Assembly: GCA_965216915.1 (NCBI GenBank)
Contig: CBDCGS010000005.1
Coordinates: forward strand, 186,001 to 250,000
Direction: 5' to 3'
Length of the DNA stretch: 64,000 nt
From: CBDCGS01 sp965216915
GTDB taxonomy: Bacteria > Pseudomonadota > Alphaproteobacteria > UBA828
Position 1 is the stretch's first letter, and every line of letters starts with the position of its first letter. A program made the position numbers and the translations under genes. Shown here one piece after another: positions 8,566-16,626 of this stretch. The notes beneath the pieces are model-generated. The model ran no database searches, was not told the DNA's origin, and saw only the letters and a list, made by a program, of their open reading frames with translations.

Positions 8566-8582
8566 TTGGCACTTCCCTTGCA
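8566..8582 (+). promoter_or_regulatory. Sigma54 (-24/-12) promoter of flagellin 2
   Basis: TTGGCACTTCCCTTGCA matches the sigma54 consensus TGGCAC-N5-TTGC with the required ten bases between the GG and GC pairs. Transcription would begin near 8593, leaving a leader of about 67 bases that includes the conserved hairpin and ribosome site. Confidence 0.85.
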
Positions 8583-8618
8583 AGAGAGCCCTGGTGGATC
8601 ATCGCGATCCGCTTTTCA

Positions 8619-8635
8619 GTCGGCAGGTAGCCGAC
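8619..8635 (+). promoter_or_regulatory. Conserved hairpin in the flagellin 2 leader
   Basis: GTCGGC, loop AGGTA, GCCGAC: a perfect six-pair stem 24 bases before the ATG, followed by ATCCAAGTAGGAG. Relative to the flagellin 1 leader, two outer pairs differ on both sides of the stem so that pairing is kept (A-T to G-C, C-G to T-A), while loop positions A-GTA stay the same. Confidence 0.65.
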
Positions 8636-8659
8636 GTTCCATCCAAGTAGGAGGCATTC

Positions 8660-9820
8660 ATGGCTCTCAGCATTATCTCGAACTTTGCGGCCAACGTTGC
8701 ACATCGCAACCTGAGCATTTCCGACATGCGCACCACGGACTCCCTGACGAAGCTTTCGTCGGGCAGCCGGGTGGTTTCCGCCAAGGACGACGCCGCCTCC
8801 CTCGCCATCGGCAAGGGGCTTGAGGTCGACGTCGCATCGCTCAAGACGGCCCAGGTCAACACGGGTCAGGCCCAGTCGATGTTGCAGATCGCCGACGGCG
8901 CGCTGGCGACGATCTCCGACATCTTGACGCGGATGAAGTCTCTCGCCGTGCAGGCCTCTTCGGGCCAGCTTTCGAGCACGGAGCGCGGCTTCTTGAACGA
9001 CGAGTTCGCGACGTTGCGGTCGGAAATCGATCGTATCGCCCAGGACACCGAGTTCAACGGCACCACGCTTCTCAACGGCAACGCGACCTTCACCGCCGGC
9101 AGCGTCGGCACCAACATCGCGGCCGACGACGGCGTCGAGCAGTTCGTGTTCGCCGGCAATCCGGGTGGCACGTTCGTCTCCGACACCGACACGATCGAAA
9201 TCGATTTCGCGTCGAACGTGATGACCGTGACCAACCAGGTGACCGGTCAGTCGCAGACCGCATCCGTGACCGCCGCGCCCAGCGCCGGTGAGTTCCTGGA
9301 TGTGAACTTCTCGGACTTCGGTCTCACGGTTCAGTTGAACTCGCAGTTCAACGCGGCCGGCACGATCTCGGCCAACAACGAGTTCATCGCTGGCGCAGGC
9401 GGCACCGTGAACACGCTGCAGCTGTCGTTCCGCGTCGGCACCGGTACCGGCACCAACGACGAGGTGACCTTCAACCTCCAGCGTGCGGCCGTCGCCAACC
9501 TCGACAGCAACTTGGGCACGGACGACCTCACCACCGTCGCCAACGCCGAAACCACGATGAACAATCTGGATACGGCGATCGACAAGGTGAACGACATCCG
9601 CGCCGAGGTCGGCACCGCGCAGAACCGGATCGGCTTTGCCGCTTCCAACCTCGCGGCGAGCATCGAGAACACCGAGGCCGCCCGGTCGAACCTGCTGGAT
9701 CTCGATATCGCGAGGGAGATCTCCTACTTCACCTCGCAGCAGATCCTCATGCAGACGGGCGTTTCCATGCTCGCGCAGGCAAACCAGCTGCCGCAGAACT
9801 TGCTCCGGCTGCTTGCCTAA
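8660..9820 (+). CDS. fliC: Flagellin (second of two tandem copies)
   Basis: A second 386-residue filament protein, collinear with the first copy. The terminal polymerisation regions (DSLTKLSSGSRVVSAKDDAA; NTEAARSNLLDLDIAREISY) are almost unchanged; most differences lie in residues 145-300, the surface domain. Unlike copy 1 it has its own sigma54 promoter with upstream dyads, so the two are likely expressed at different levels or times, as with multiple flagellins in other alphaproteobacteria. An 11-pair hairpin follows the stop. Confidence 0.97.
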   Translation: MALSIISNFAANVAHRNLSISDMRTTDSLTKLSSGSRVVSAKDDAASLAIGKGLEVDVASLKTAQVNTGQAQSMLQIADGALATISDILTRMKSLAVQASSGQLSSTERGFLNDEFATLRSEIDRIAQDTEFNGTTLLNGNATFTAGSVGTNIAADDGVEQFVFAGNPGGTFVSDTDTIEIDFASNVMTVTNQVTGQSQTASVTAAPSAGEFLDVNFSDFGLTVQLNSQFNAAGTISANNEFIAGAGGTVNTLQLSFRVGTGTGTNDEVTFNLQRAAVANLDSNLGTDDLTTVANAETTMNNLDTAIDKVNDIRAEVGTAQNRIGFAASNLAASIENTEAARSNLLDLDIAREISYFTSQQILMQTGVSMLAQANQLPQNLLRLLA

Positions 9821-9835
9821 TTCGCCAAAAGGGAC

Positions 9836-9861
9836 GGATGGAGGGAGAGATCCCTCCATCC
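9836..9861 (+). terminator. Hairpin with GAGA tetraloop after flagellin 2
   Basis: GGATGGAGGGA and TCCCTCCATCC form a perfect 11-pair stem closed by GAGA, a GNRA-type tetraloop. It begins 16 bases after the stop. No U run follows, so terminator or 3' stabiliser are both possible. Confidence 0.65.
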
Positions 9862-9934
9862 ACCTCCCCGACGGCGAGAGACGAATTGATCGAAACGAAG
9901 ACACCGAATGAGCCGCTAACCCGAACGACCGACC

Positions 9935-12900
9935 ATGAATCTCAATCTCGATACCCTGAGCGTCGATGAATCCGGCCGCGTCTCGTTCTCGGGCCTTGGC
10001 ACCGGCATCGACATCCAGGGCGCGGTGGACGGCATCATCGCGGCGAAGCGCCTGCCCGCCGTCACCCTCGAGACCCGGATCGCCGACAACGAAACCAAGA
10101 TTACGGCGCTCAACGACCTGCGCACCGCGCTCAACGCGTTGCAAACAGCGATCGACGGCCTGCGCGGGGCAATCACGTTCGACAATGCGGGTGATTCCTT
10201 CGCCGCGAAGCAATCCTTCGCGAGCACCACGCGCTCCGACGGCTTGACCCCCTCCGCCGCCGGCAACCTGATCGGCGTGAGCGTCGCCAACGATGCCGCC
10301 GTCGGCAGTCACGAACTCGAAATTCGGCGCGTCGCCACCGCCGCCAAGATTTCCTCGCAAAGCTTCGCCACGACGGGCAGCGCGCTCGGCATCTCCGGCG
10401 ACTTCACGATCGGCAGCGAGAACGGCGCAACCACGATCACGGTGCAGGCGACCGATAGCCTCGCGGACCTTCGCGACCGCATCAACAACGCGAACACCGG
10501 AACCAGCAAGACCAACGTCACCGCCAGCATCGTCTCGATCTCGAGCACGGAGCACATTTTGGTGCTGACCAACGACACGTTCGGTCAGAGCCTGAACCTC
10601 TCCGACAGCGGAAGCGTGCTTTCGAGCCTCGGGCTCTCCTCGACCAACGGCGTACAGTCGATCGCGAACGGACTCGCGAGCGGCAGCAAGGTGGAGGCCG
10701 CGGACGGCTTCTCGCTCCTCAACCTCGCCAACAATCAGGGCGACACGGGCTTCCTGGTCAGCTACGACAGCGCAACCAGCATTCTCACGCTCACCCGCGA
10801 CGATGGCGTGACCGATGCCGTCACCCTCTCGAGCGCGACCATCGCCTCAGGAGACACGGAGACGGCGAGCTTCGCGAAGTTCGGCGTCTCGATCGTCCTG
10901 GATGAGAATTTCGACAAGAGCACGGACATCACGGTCGATGCCGATGCCGTATCGGTCACCGGCGGCAGCGGTGCGATCGATGCCGCGACGGTCGCGATCT
11001 CGGGCACCACGGGCGACATTTCGGGCATCACCACGGAGACCCTGACGCTTGGCAGCCTGGCAACGCCGGCCGCGATCACGGTTACCGTCGGCAGCTTCAC
11101 GGGCACCTTCGACGGCTCGTCGACCGGCACCAAGACCGTTGACCTGACCGACGGCACCAACACGCTGCAAATCCAGTTCGATGTCACGACGGCGTTCAGC
11201 GGGGCCGAGTCCGCAGGCTCGATCACCTTGAACGAGCTGCAGAACCTGGTGAGCGCGACCGGCGCGTACACCACGGAGCTGCAGACCGCGCAGACCGCGC
11301 GCCTTGCCGCCGACGGCCTGACCGACCCGACGCACCACGAATCGGCGCGCGTCGCCAGCAGCACGGCCGCGCTCAGCGGTTTTCTCGGCGGCGCGACCTT
11401 CCCCGGCTCGTTCACGATCAACGGGACGAGCAGTGCCACCATCAACTACACCGCAAGCGACACCCTCGATTCGCTCGCCACCGCAATCAATGCCGAGACC
11501 GCAACCACGGGCGTCACCGCGACCGTGGTCGCCGACGGCGGGGGCTTCCGTCTCGACCTCGATTCTGATTCGGCGTTCACGCTCACCGACACGAATGGGC
11601 TGCTTGGCGAGCTCAGCGTGGATGACGCGCTGGTGATCGAGCGCGCCACCAACACGATCGACGACATCTTCGCGGGCCTCACGGTCAGCCTCTTCGCGGC
11701 CGAGGAAGGCACCACGATCAAGATCGACATCGAGCGTGATCTGACCGCGCTCAAAACCGATATCTCGACCTTCGTCGAGGCGTTCAACGACGTCCGCCGG
11801 CTGGTGAACAGCCACTCCAAGGTGGAAACCGAGACAGGGCTCGCGGCCGACGATGCCGGCGAGCTCTTCGGCATGTCGATCCTCAGCGAGGTCAAGTCCA
11901 GCCTCGCCGCCTTCGCTGGCGAGAACGTCGCAGGCGTCACCAACGATTTCTCAGGCCTCGCCTCGATCGGCATCACCCTCGTCGACAACGACACCATCAG
12001 CGACGAGTTCGACGCCAACACGCTCGAAATCAACGAGACGGCGCTCGACAGCGCGCTGCTCAACAATTTCGATGACATTCGCCGGCTCTTCGCGTTCGAC
12101 TTCACCTCCTCCGATCCGGACCTCGTGCTGCTCGGCTTCAACAACGCCACGAGCTTCTCGTCGACCGGCTACACGCTGAACGTCGGCGCGATCGGCCAGC
12201 TCAACCACATTTCGGGCGGCGTCAGCGACACGAGCGTGACCCTCGACCAGGCCGAAAGCTTCGGCGCCACCACCTCGGGTTCCTTCACGATCAACGGCGC
12301 GACCGTGTCCTACGACGTGACCACCGACACGGTCGACTCGCTGATCGCCAGCATCAACAACGCCATGGTCGCCGCCGGCAACGGGGTCACCGCCTCGCTC
12401 GGCAGCGATGGCGCGGGCGGCACGGCCATCCTCCTCAACTCGACCCAAAGCGCGATCACCACCGCGAACGTGTCGGGCGACCTGCACGGCCTGCTCAACT
12501 TTCAGTCCGACACGAGCAAGCTCGACAGCGCCAACATCGGCGGCGCCGCCGACGGCTCCGATGACGGCACCGTGACGGTCAATGGCAAGACCATGACGGT
12601 GACCGACGCGAGCGGCGCGGAAGGGCTGCGCCTGCTCTACAACGGATCCGGCAGTGAAAGCGGCATCACGCTCAACTTCACGGTCGGCCTCGCGGCCCAG
12701 CTCTCATCCGTGATCGAGGGCTTCGTGAATACCACGGACGGCGCGCTCCAGGCCGAGATCGCTTCGCTGGAGGGCCAGAACATCGTCGCGCAGGAGCGCA
12801 TCGACGACACCGATGCGCGCCTCGCCCTGCTGCGCCAGTCGCTGACGCAGCGCTTCGTCGCGATGGAGGCGGCGGTGACGAGCATGAACCAAGTGCTCGA

Positions 12901-12946
12901 AAGCATCCGCAACACCTTCGCGGCGCTCACGGGCGGCGACAGCTAA
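9935..12946 (+). CDS. fliD: Filament cap protein FliD (HAP2), unusually long
   Basis: FliD caps the filament tip and guides flagellin insertion. At 1003 residues it is far longer than the usual 450-700. The N-terminus (VSFSGLGTGIDIQGAVDGII, then VTLETRIADNETKITALNDL) and C-terminal coiled coil (QNIVAQERIDDTDARLALLR, QRFVAMEAAVTSMNQVLESI) are typical. The extra length is in the middle, where at least three hook-IN-like segments recur (near residues 150-180, 490-540 and 770-830; for example SFTINGTSSATINYTASDTL and SFTINGATVSYDVTTDTVDS). It is followed by fliS after 26 bases. Confidence 0.94.
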   Translation: MNLNLDTLSVDESGRVSFSGLGTGIDIQGAVDGIIAAKRLPAVTLETRIADNETKITALNDLRTALNALQTAIDGLRGAITFDNAGDSFAAKQSFASTTRSDGLTPSAAGNLIGVSVANDAAVGSHELEIRRVATAAKISSQSFATTGSALGISGDFTIGSENGATTITVQATDSLADLRDRINNANTGTSKTNVTASIVSISSTEHILVLTNDTFGQSLNLSDSGSVLSSLGLSSTNGVQSIANGLASGSKVEAADGFSLLNLANNQGDTGFLVSYDSATSILTLTRDDGVTDAVTLSSATIASGDTETASFAKFGVSIVLDENFDKSTDITVDADAVSVTGGSGAIDAATVAISGTTGDISGITTETLTLGSLATPAAITVTVGSFTGTFDGSSTGTKTVDLTDGTNTLQIQFDVTTAFSGAESAGSITLNELQNLVSATGAYTTELQTAQTARLAADGLTDPTHHESARVASSTAALSGFLGGATFPGSFTINGTSSATINYTASDTLDSLATAINAETATTGVTATVVADGGGFRLDLDSDSAFTLTDTNGLLGELSVDDALVIERATNTIDDIFAGLTVSLFAAEEGTTIKIDIERDLTALKTDISTFVEAFNDVRRLVNSHSKVETETGLAADDAGELFGMSILSEVKSSLAAFAGENVAGVTNDFSGLASIGITLVDNDTISDEFDANTLEINETALDSALLNNFDDIRRLFAFDFTSSDPDLVLLGFNNATSFSSTGYTLNVGAIGQLNHISGGVSDTSVTLDQAESFGATTSGSFTINGATVSYDVTTDTVDSLIASINNAMVAAGNGVTASLGSDGAGGTAILLNSTQSAITTANVSGDLHGLLNFQSDTSKLDSANIGGAADGSDDGTVTVNGKTMTVTDASGAEGLRLLYNGSGSESGITLNFTVGLAAQLSSVIEGFVNTTDGALQAEIASLEGQNIVAQERIDDTDARLALLRQSLTQRFVAMEAAVTSMNQVLESIRNTFAALTGGDS

Positions 12947-12972
12947 GCACCAACGGAACACCAGGGGGACCT

Positions 12973-13443
12973 ATGCAGCAGATGGGCTATCCACATAACG
13001 CTTACGGCGCGCAGGCGGTGATGACCGCCTCGCCGGTCGAGCTCGTGGCAAAACTCTACGAGGCCGCGATCACCAATCTGCGCAAGGCAATCGCCTGCAT
13101 CGAGGCGGGCGATGTCGAAGGACGCTGGAAGGCCAACCGCAAGACCTTCGATATTCTCGAGCATCTGACGCTGACCCTGAACACCGAGCAAGGCGGCGAG
13201 ATCGCGAAGAACCTCTCCGAGCTCTACACCTTCATGATGCGCCAGCTGATCGAGGTCGACGTCAACAACGACGTGGCGGCCGCGCAGAACGTGATCACGC
13301 TGCTGGAGCCAATCCAAAAATCGTGGCGCGAGCTCGCCAACCGCCAGGCCGCCGAGGCCAGCGGTGGTGCGCCGCGGCAGCCGAACGCCACGGACGGAAC
13401 GACAGCGACGCCCCCGGGCGATCGAATCGCTGCGACCGCTTGA
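12973..13443 (+). CDS. fliS: Flagellin export chaperone FliS
   Basis: FliS binds the C-terminal helix of flagellin in the cytoplasm and prevents early polymerisation. The 156-residue protein has the family pattern: AYGAQAVMTASPVELVAKLY, EAAITNLRKAIACIEAGD, and a helical region ending in NVITLLEPIQKSWRELANRQ. The last 25 residues are a low-complexity tail not typical of the family. A GGGGGA ribosome site precedes the ATG. It ends the late operon; a strong terminator follows. Confidence 0.94.
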   Translation: MQQMGYPHNAYGAQAVMTASPVELVAKLYEAAITNLRKAIACIEAGDVEGRWKANRKTFDILEHLTLTLNTEQGGEIAKNLSELYTFMMRQLIEVDVNNDVAAAQNVITLLEPIQKSWRELANRQAAEASGGAPRQPNATDGTTATPPGDRIAATA

Positions 13444-13508
13444 GCGAGGTTTCCGCGGACGGCGCTCCCCCCGCCAGCCAGCCGACGGAGATCCCGCTTC
13501 CTCGGGAG

Positions 13509-13547
13509 CGCCGGTGTCCTTAAACGGACACCGGCGTTTCTTTGTTT
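13509..13547 (+). terminator. Rho-independent terminator after fliS
   Basis: CGCCGGTGTCC and GGACACCGGCG form a perfect 11-pair stem with loop TTAAAC, followed by TTTCTTTGTTT. It ends the late flagellar operon and separates it from the convergent gene that stops at 13560. Confidence 0.92.
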
Positions 13548-13559
13548 GGGACGGGCAAT

Positions 13560-16376
13560 CTATCCCGTTTCCGCCGCGTCGCGCTCTCCGCTCTCCGCCA
13601 TCGCGAGCCCGGCGAAGTTTTTTTCCGCGAGCGCGCAGAGACGCGTCACGGCGCTGTCGTCGAGCACTGCTGCGCCGCCGGCAAGCACCTCCTCGGCGCG
13701 AGCAATAAGCTGCATGGCAAGGTCGGGCGTGTCGTAGGGGAGTGGCTCCCGTTGGTCGGTCATCGCCACGAGACCGTCCAGCTTCGGCGTGTTGCTGTTG
13801 AGCACGACCACGGGCGTGTCGAGGGTCAGCGCGGCGATGGTGTGGTGGAAGCGGCCCGAGACCAAGAGGCGCGCCTGCGCGATGGTCGTGAGCCATGCCT
13901 CGGCCGACGGCGCATCGAAGAGGGTCCAGCCGTCCCCTTCCTCATCCACCTCGGCGCGGAGCGCGTCGATGAAGCGCGTGTCGTCGCGCGCCGGGTCAGC
14001 GGCGGCACCGGTGAGCACGGTCACGGGATGGCCGGCGGTGTCCATCGCGGCGACGAAGCGGGCGAGCGCGGCCATGCTCTCCTGGCGCCAGGCGACCGAT
14101 CCCGCCAGCACCACGCCGTGGCGCGTCGTGGGCGCGGTGATGCCGTGACCGGCGACGTAGAGCGGCAGACAATCGAAGGCGAGCGTCGGCTCGATGCCGA
14201 GATCGCGCAGCACGGCTTGGCTCGCCGGCTCGCGCACGGCGATGTGGTCGACCGCTTCGTACACCATGCGGTAGAGCGCGCGCGTCGGCTCGTGCGGCGG
14301 CGCGCCCGGCGCCTCCGGAAAGCAGGAATGGTTGATAATATCCACGGGCTTGCCGAGCCAGCGGCGCGCGGCATAGGCCAGGTAGAGCAAGTTGCGCACG
14401 ACGGGCGCCGTGCCGTGCAAGGTGCCCTCGCCATTGACCACCACGCGCTCGGCCGAGGCGATACGCTCGATGAGCGCGCGGTTAGCCGCGGCGAACGCCG
14501 TGAAGAACGCCGGGTTCTTGTAGGCGGCGATGCTCGGCGGGGTCTCGGCGCAGCGATAGGTCTCGCGGATCGAGATGGGATCGACGGTCCAGCCGCGCGC
14601 CGTCAGCCCTTCCCGGAGCGCCAAGCTCGTGCAGGTGCAGCCCCAGTGGTACCAGTCGCTCGTGTCGTTGAGGAGAGCGAGCCGCCGTGGCTCGGGCGCA
14701 AGCGCCGTTGGCGCCGTCGGCTGGACCAGGCGCATGCGCTGCGGTGCGGTCGATGTCTCCGCGGACACCTGTGCTGCCGCGATCCGCGCCTCGAGGGCAT
14801 CGTCCAGGGCATGGAGCGCCGGCGCCCAGTCCCCCGGCCGGGCCTGCCGGAACAGGCGGACGGTGCCGTACCAGGGCGTGTCGGCGCGCCCGGTCAGCCA
14901 GCGCCAATCGGCGGGCTTCGGCAAGAGCGCCCAGGTTTCACTGCCGAGGGCACCCGCCAGGTGGACGGTCGTGTTGTCGACCGAGATCACCAGGTCGAGC
15001 GCCGCGATCTTGGCCGCGAAATCATCCAGGTCGACCAGCGGATCGCTGTCCGGCCAGTCGTGAATCGCGAGCCCGTGCGCGGCCTCGAGCGACGATCGTA
15101 GCGCTTGATCCGCGCCATATTGCAGGTTGATCAGGTGCACCGACCCGCCCCCGAGCACCCGCCCGAGCGGCCCGAGCGGCACCGCCCGCCGGGCCTTGAC
15201 CAAGGCGCCGCAGCCGCCGCGCCAGGAAAGGCCCACCTTGAGGCCGGGGCCGAGCGTGTCGTAACGGTCGCGCCAGCGCGCCACGGCATCGGGATGCGCC
15301 GCGAGATAGGCCGCGCCGTCGCCGAACGCCGCCTCCTCCCGGCGAAAGCGCGCCGGCAGATCGCCCGCCATCACCCAAAGATCGGCCCGGCGTGCGAGAT
15401 CGGCGCAGGGCACCGCCTCGCGCCGTGTGCCGAGCACCTCGATGGTCGGGAAGGACCGGGCGAAGAGCGGCGCCAAGCGCGGCTCGCAGACCAGCACGAC
15501 ATGGCGCGCGGCAGCCGCCAGGTTCGGTAGACAGCTCGCGAACATGATCTCGTCGCCGACGCCCTGCTCGCCCCACACGAGGATCCGCTTGTCGCCGAGC
15601 GGCTCGTCGGCCCAGACGGGAATCGTGAGACGCGGCACGTCGGCGCCGTTGGCCGCTGGGCGCGCCCGGTAGGCAAGCCAGCCCTCTGCGAAATCACCGG
15701 CGGCGAGGAGCGTCATCGCCTCCCGCCAGCGCACCGTCGCGCCATCTTGGGGAGAGACGCGGAGCGCCTCGGCATAGGCCGCCCGCGCAGCCTCGAACGC
15801 GCCCTCGGCCCGGTACGCGTCGCCCAAATTGCGCCACGCGGGGGCAAAGCGCGGATCGAGCGCGAGCGCCCGGCGCCAGCACGCGACCGCCTCGCCGATC
15901 TGGCCGAGCGCGAACAGCGCCTTGCCCAAGCCATCGACGAAGCACGCAATCTCGGGCGCGGCCGCGCACGCCGCACGAAAGGCCGCGGCCGCCGCATCGA
16001 ACTGGCCACGCATGAGGGCGAGATTGGCGAGGTTGGCATGCGCCTCCGCGTTGTCGGGCGCATCGGCGATTGCGACGCAGAGCGCCTCCTCGGCATCGTC
16101 GAAGCGATGCAACGCGAGCAATGCTACGGCGCGCTCGTTCTGCCAGGCGGAGCGATGCGGCTCGGCCGCGACGGCGCGCTCGATGAGCGGCAGCGCCTCG
16201 GCCGCGCGCCGGGTGGTGCGAAGCAGATGGCCGAGCCGCAGCAAGGCCTCAGCATGATTGGGGGCGTCCTTGAGCACGGCGCGGTAGGCGGCTTCCGCCT
16301 CGGCCAATGTGCCGTCCTCCTGAAGCTTGATCGCGGCCTCGAGGGACCGCGCCGGGTCGTCGGATATGGGTTGCAC
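13560..16376 (-). CDS. TPR / glycosyltransferase-like / polysaccharide pyruvyl transferase fusion
   Basis: A three-part soluble protein of about 938 residues. Residues 1-300 are TPR repeats (EAEAAYRAVLKDAPNHAEAL, AVACWRRALALDPRFAPAW). Residues 300-540 repeat the GT-B-like domain of the FlmG-like protein at 5083 (GLKVGLSWRGGCGAL, SVDNTTVHLAGALGSETWAL). Residues 560-930 are a polysaccharide pyruvyl transferase domain (NDTSDWYHWGCTCTSLALRE, VVVNGEGTLHGTAPVVRNLL, ARLLVSGRFHHTIAALTLDT). Pyruvyl transferases add pyruvate ketals to sugars or act on related glycans. The location inside the flagellar island and a CtrA box before the gene suggest flagellin or surface-glycan modification under motility control; this is inference. 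I prefer the GTG at 16376; a GTG at 16418 would add 14 basic residues. Confidence 0.85.
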   Translation of the reverse strand: MQPISDDPARSLEAAIKLQEDGTLAEAEAAYRAVLKDAPNHAEALLRLGHLLRTTRRAAEALPLIERAVAAEPHRSAWQNERAVALLALHRFDDAEEALCVAIADAPDNAEAHANLANLALMRGQFDAAAAAFRAACAAAPEIACFVDGLGKALFALGQIGEAVACWRRALALDPRFAPAWRNLGDAYRAEGAFEAARAAYAEALRVSPQDGATVRWREAMTLLAAGDFAEGWLAYRARPAANGADVPRLTIPVWADEPLGDKRILVWGEQGVGDEIMFASCLPNLAAAARHVVLVCEPRLAPLFARSFPTIEVLGTRREAVPCADLARRADLWVMAGDLPARFRREEAAFGDGAAYLAAHPDAVARWRDRYDTLGPGLKVGLSWRGGCGALVKARRAVPLGPLGRVLGGGSVHLINLQYGADQALRSSLEAAHGLAIHDWPDSDPLVDLDDFAAKIAALDLVISVDNTTVHLAGALGSETWALLPKPADWRWLTGRADTPWYGTVRLFRQARPGDWAPALHALDDALEARIAAAQVSAETSTAPQRMRLVQPTAPTALAPEPRRLALLNDTSDWYHWGCTCTSLALREGLTARGWTVDPISIRETYRCAETPPSIAAYKNPAFFTAFAAANRALIERIASAERVVVNGEGTLHGTAPVVRNLLYLAYAARRWLGKPVDIINHSCFPEAPGAPPHEPTRALYRMVYEAVDHIAVREPASQAVLRDLGIEPTLAFDCLPLYVAGHGITAPTTRHGVVLAGSVAWRQESMAALARFVAAMDTAGHPVTVLTGAAADPARDDTRFIDALRAEVDEEGDGWTLFDAPSAEAWLTTIAQARLLVSGRFHHTIAALTLDTPVVVLNSNTPKLDGLVAMTDQREPLPYDTPDLAMQLIARAEEVLAGGAAVLDDSAVTRLCALAEKNFAGLAMAESGERDAAETG

Positions 16377-16434
16377 GTGGCCTCGTCGATGAAAAAAACG
16401 CGTCGCGCGACTGGCCACGCTAGGAGCGCGCCGG

Positions 16435-16449
16435 TTAAGGAGCGCTTAA
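16435..16449 (-). promoter_or_regulatory. CtrA box before the TPR/pyruvyl transferase gene
   Basis: TTAAGGAGCGCTTAA is an exact TTAA-N7-TTAA CtrA site, 59 bases before the preferred start of the - strand gene and 134 bases before the fliK sigma54 promoter. Being near-symmetric it could serve either direction; the closer gene is the - strand one. Confidence 0.6.
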
Positions 16450-16472
16450 CCAAGACACGACCGATCGCGACC

Positions 16473-16487
16473 CGGCACGAAGTGCCT
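16473..16487 (+). promoter_or_regulatory. CGGCA-N5-TGCC dyad upstream of fliK
   Basis: CGGCACGAAGTGCCT has the same spacing as the dyads before flagellin 2, with one mismatch in the last base. It ends 95 bases before the fliK sigma54 promoter. A weaker relative, CGGAACCTGTTGCCC, is at 16503-16517. Probable FlbD enhancer. Confidence 0.5.
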
Positions 16488-16582
16488 CCTTCGGGCACGC
16501 GGCGGAACCTGTTGCCCACGCGAACCTCTCGGCCTTCCCCACAACCTATTGAAAATGTGACATAACGACCGCTCGTCGGGGG

Positions 16583-16599
16583 TTGGCCCGCGGCTTGCA
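16583..16599 (+). promoter_or_regulatory. Sigma54 (-24/-12) promoter of fliK-flgD-flgE
   Basis: TTGGCCCGCGGCTTGCA has the GG and GC pairs ten bases apart and both consensus blocks (TGGC, TTGCA). A start near 16610 gives a leader of about 17 bases before the fliK ATG. In Caulobacter the hook-length gene fliK is likewise sigma54- and FlbD-dependent. Confidence 0.83.
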
Positions 16600-16626
16600 T
16601 TCAAAGGTCCTTGAGTGATAGCGACC

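Noticed and set aside
13542..15101. Long open frame on the + strand (519 codons)
   Set aside because: It is antisense to the TPR/pyruvyl transferase gene, has Arg/Gly/Ala-rich composition without family motifs, and arises from high GC codon bias.
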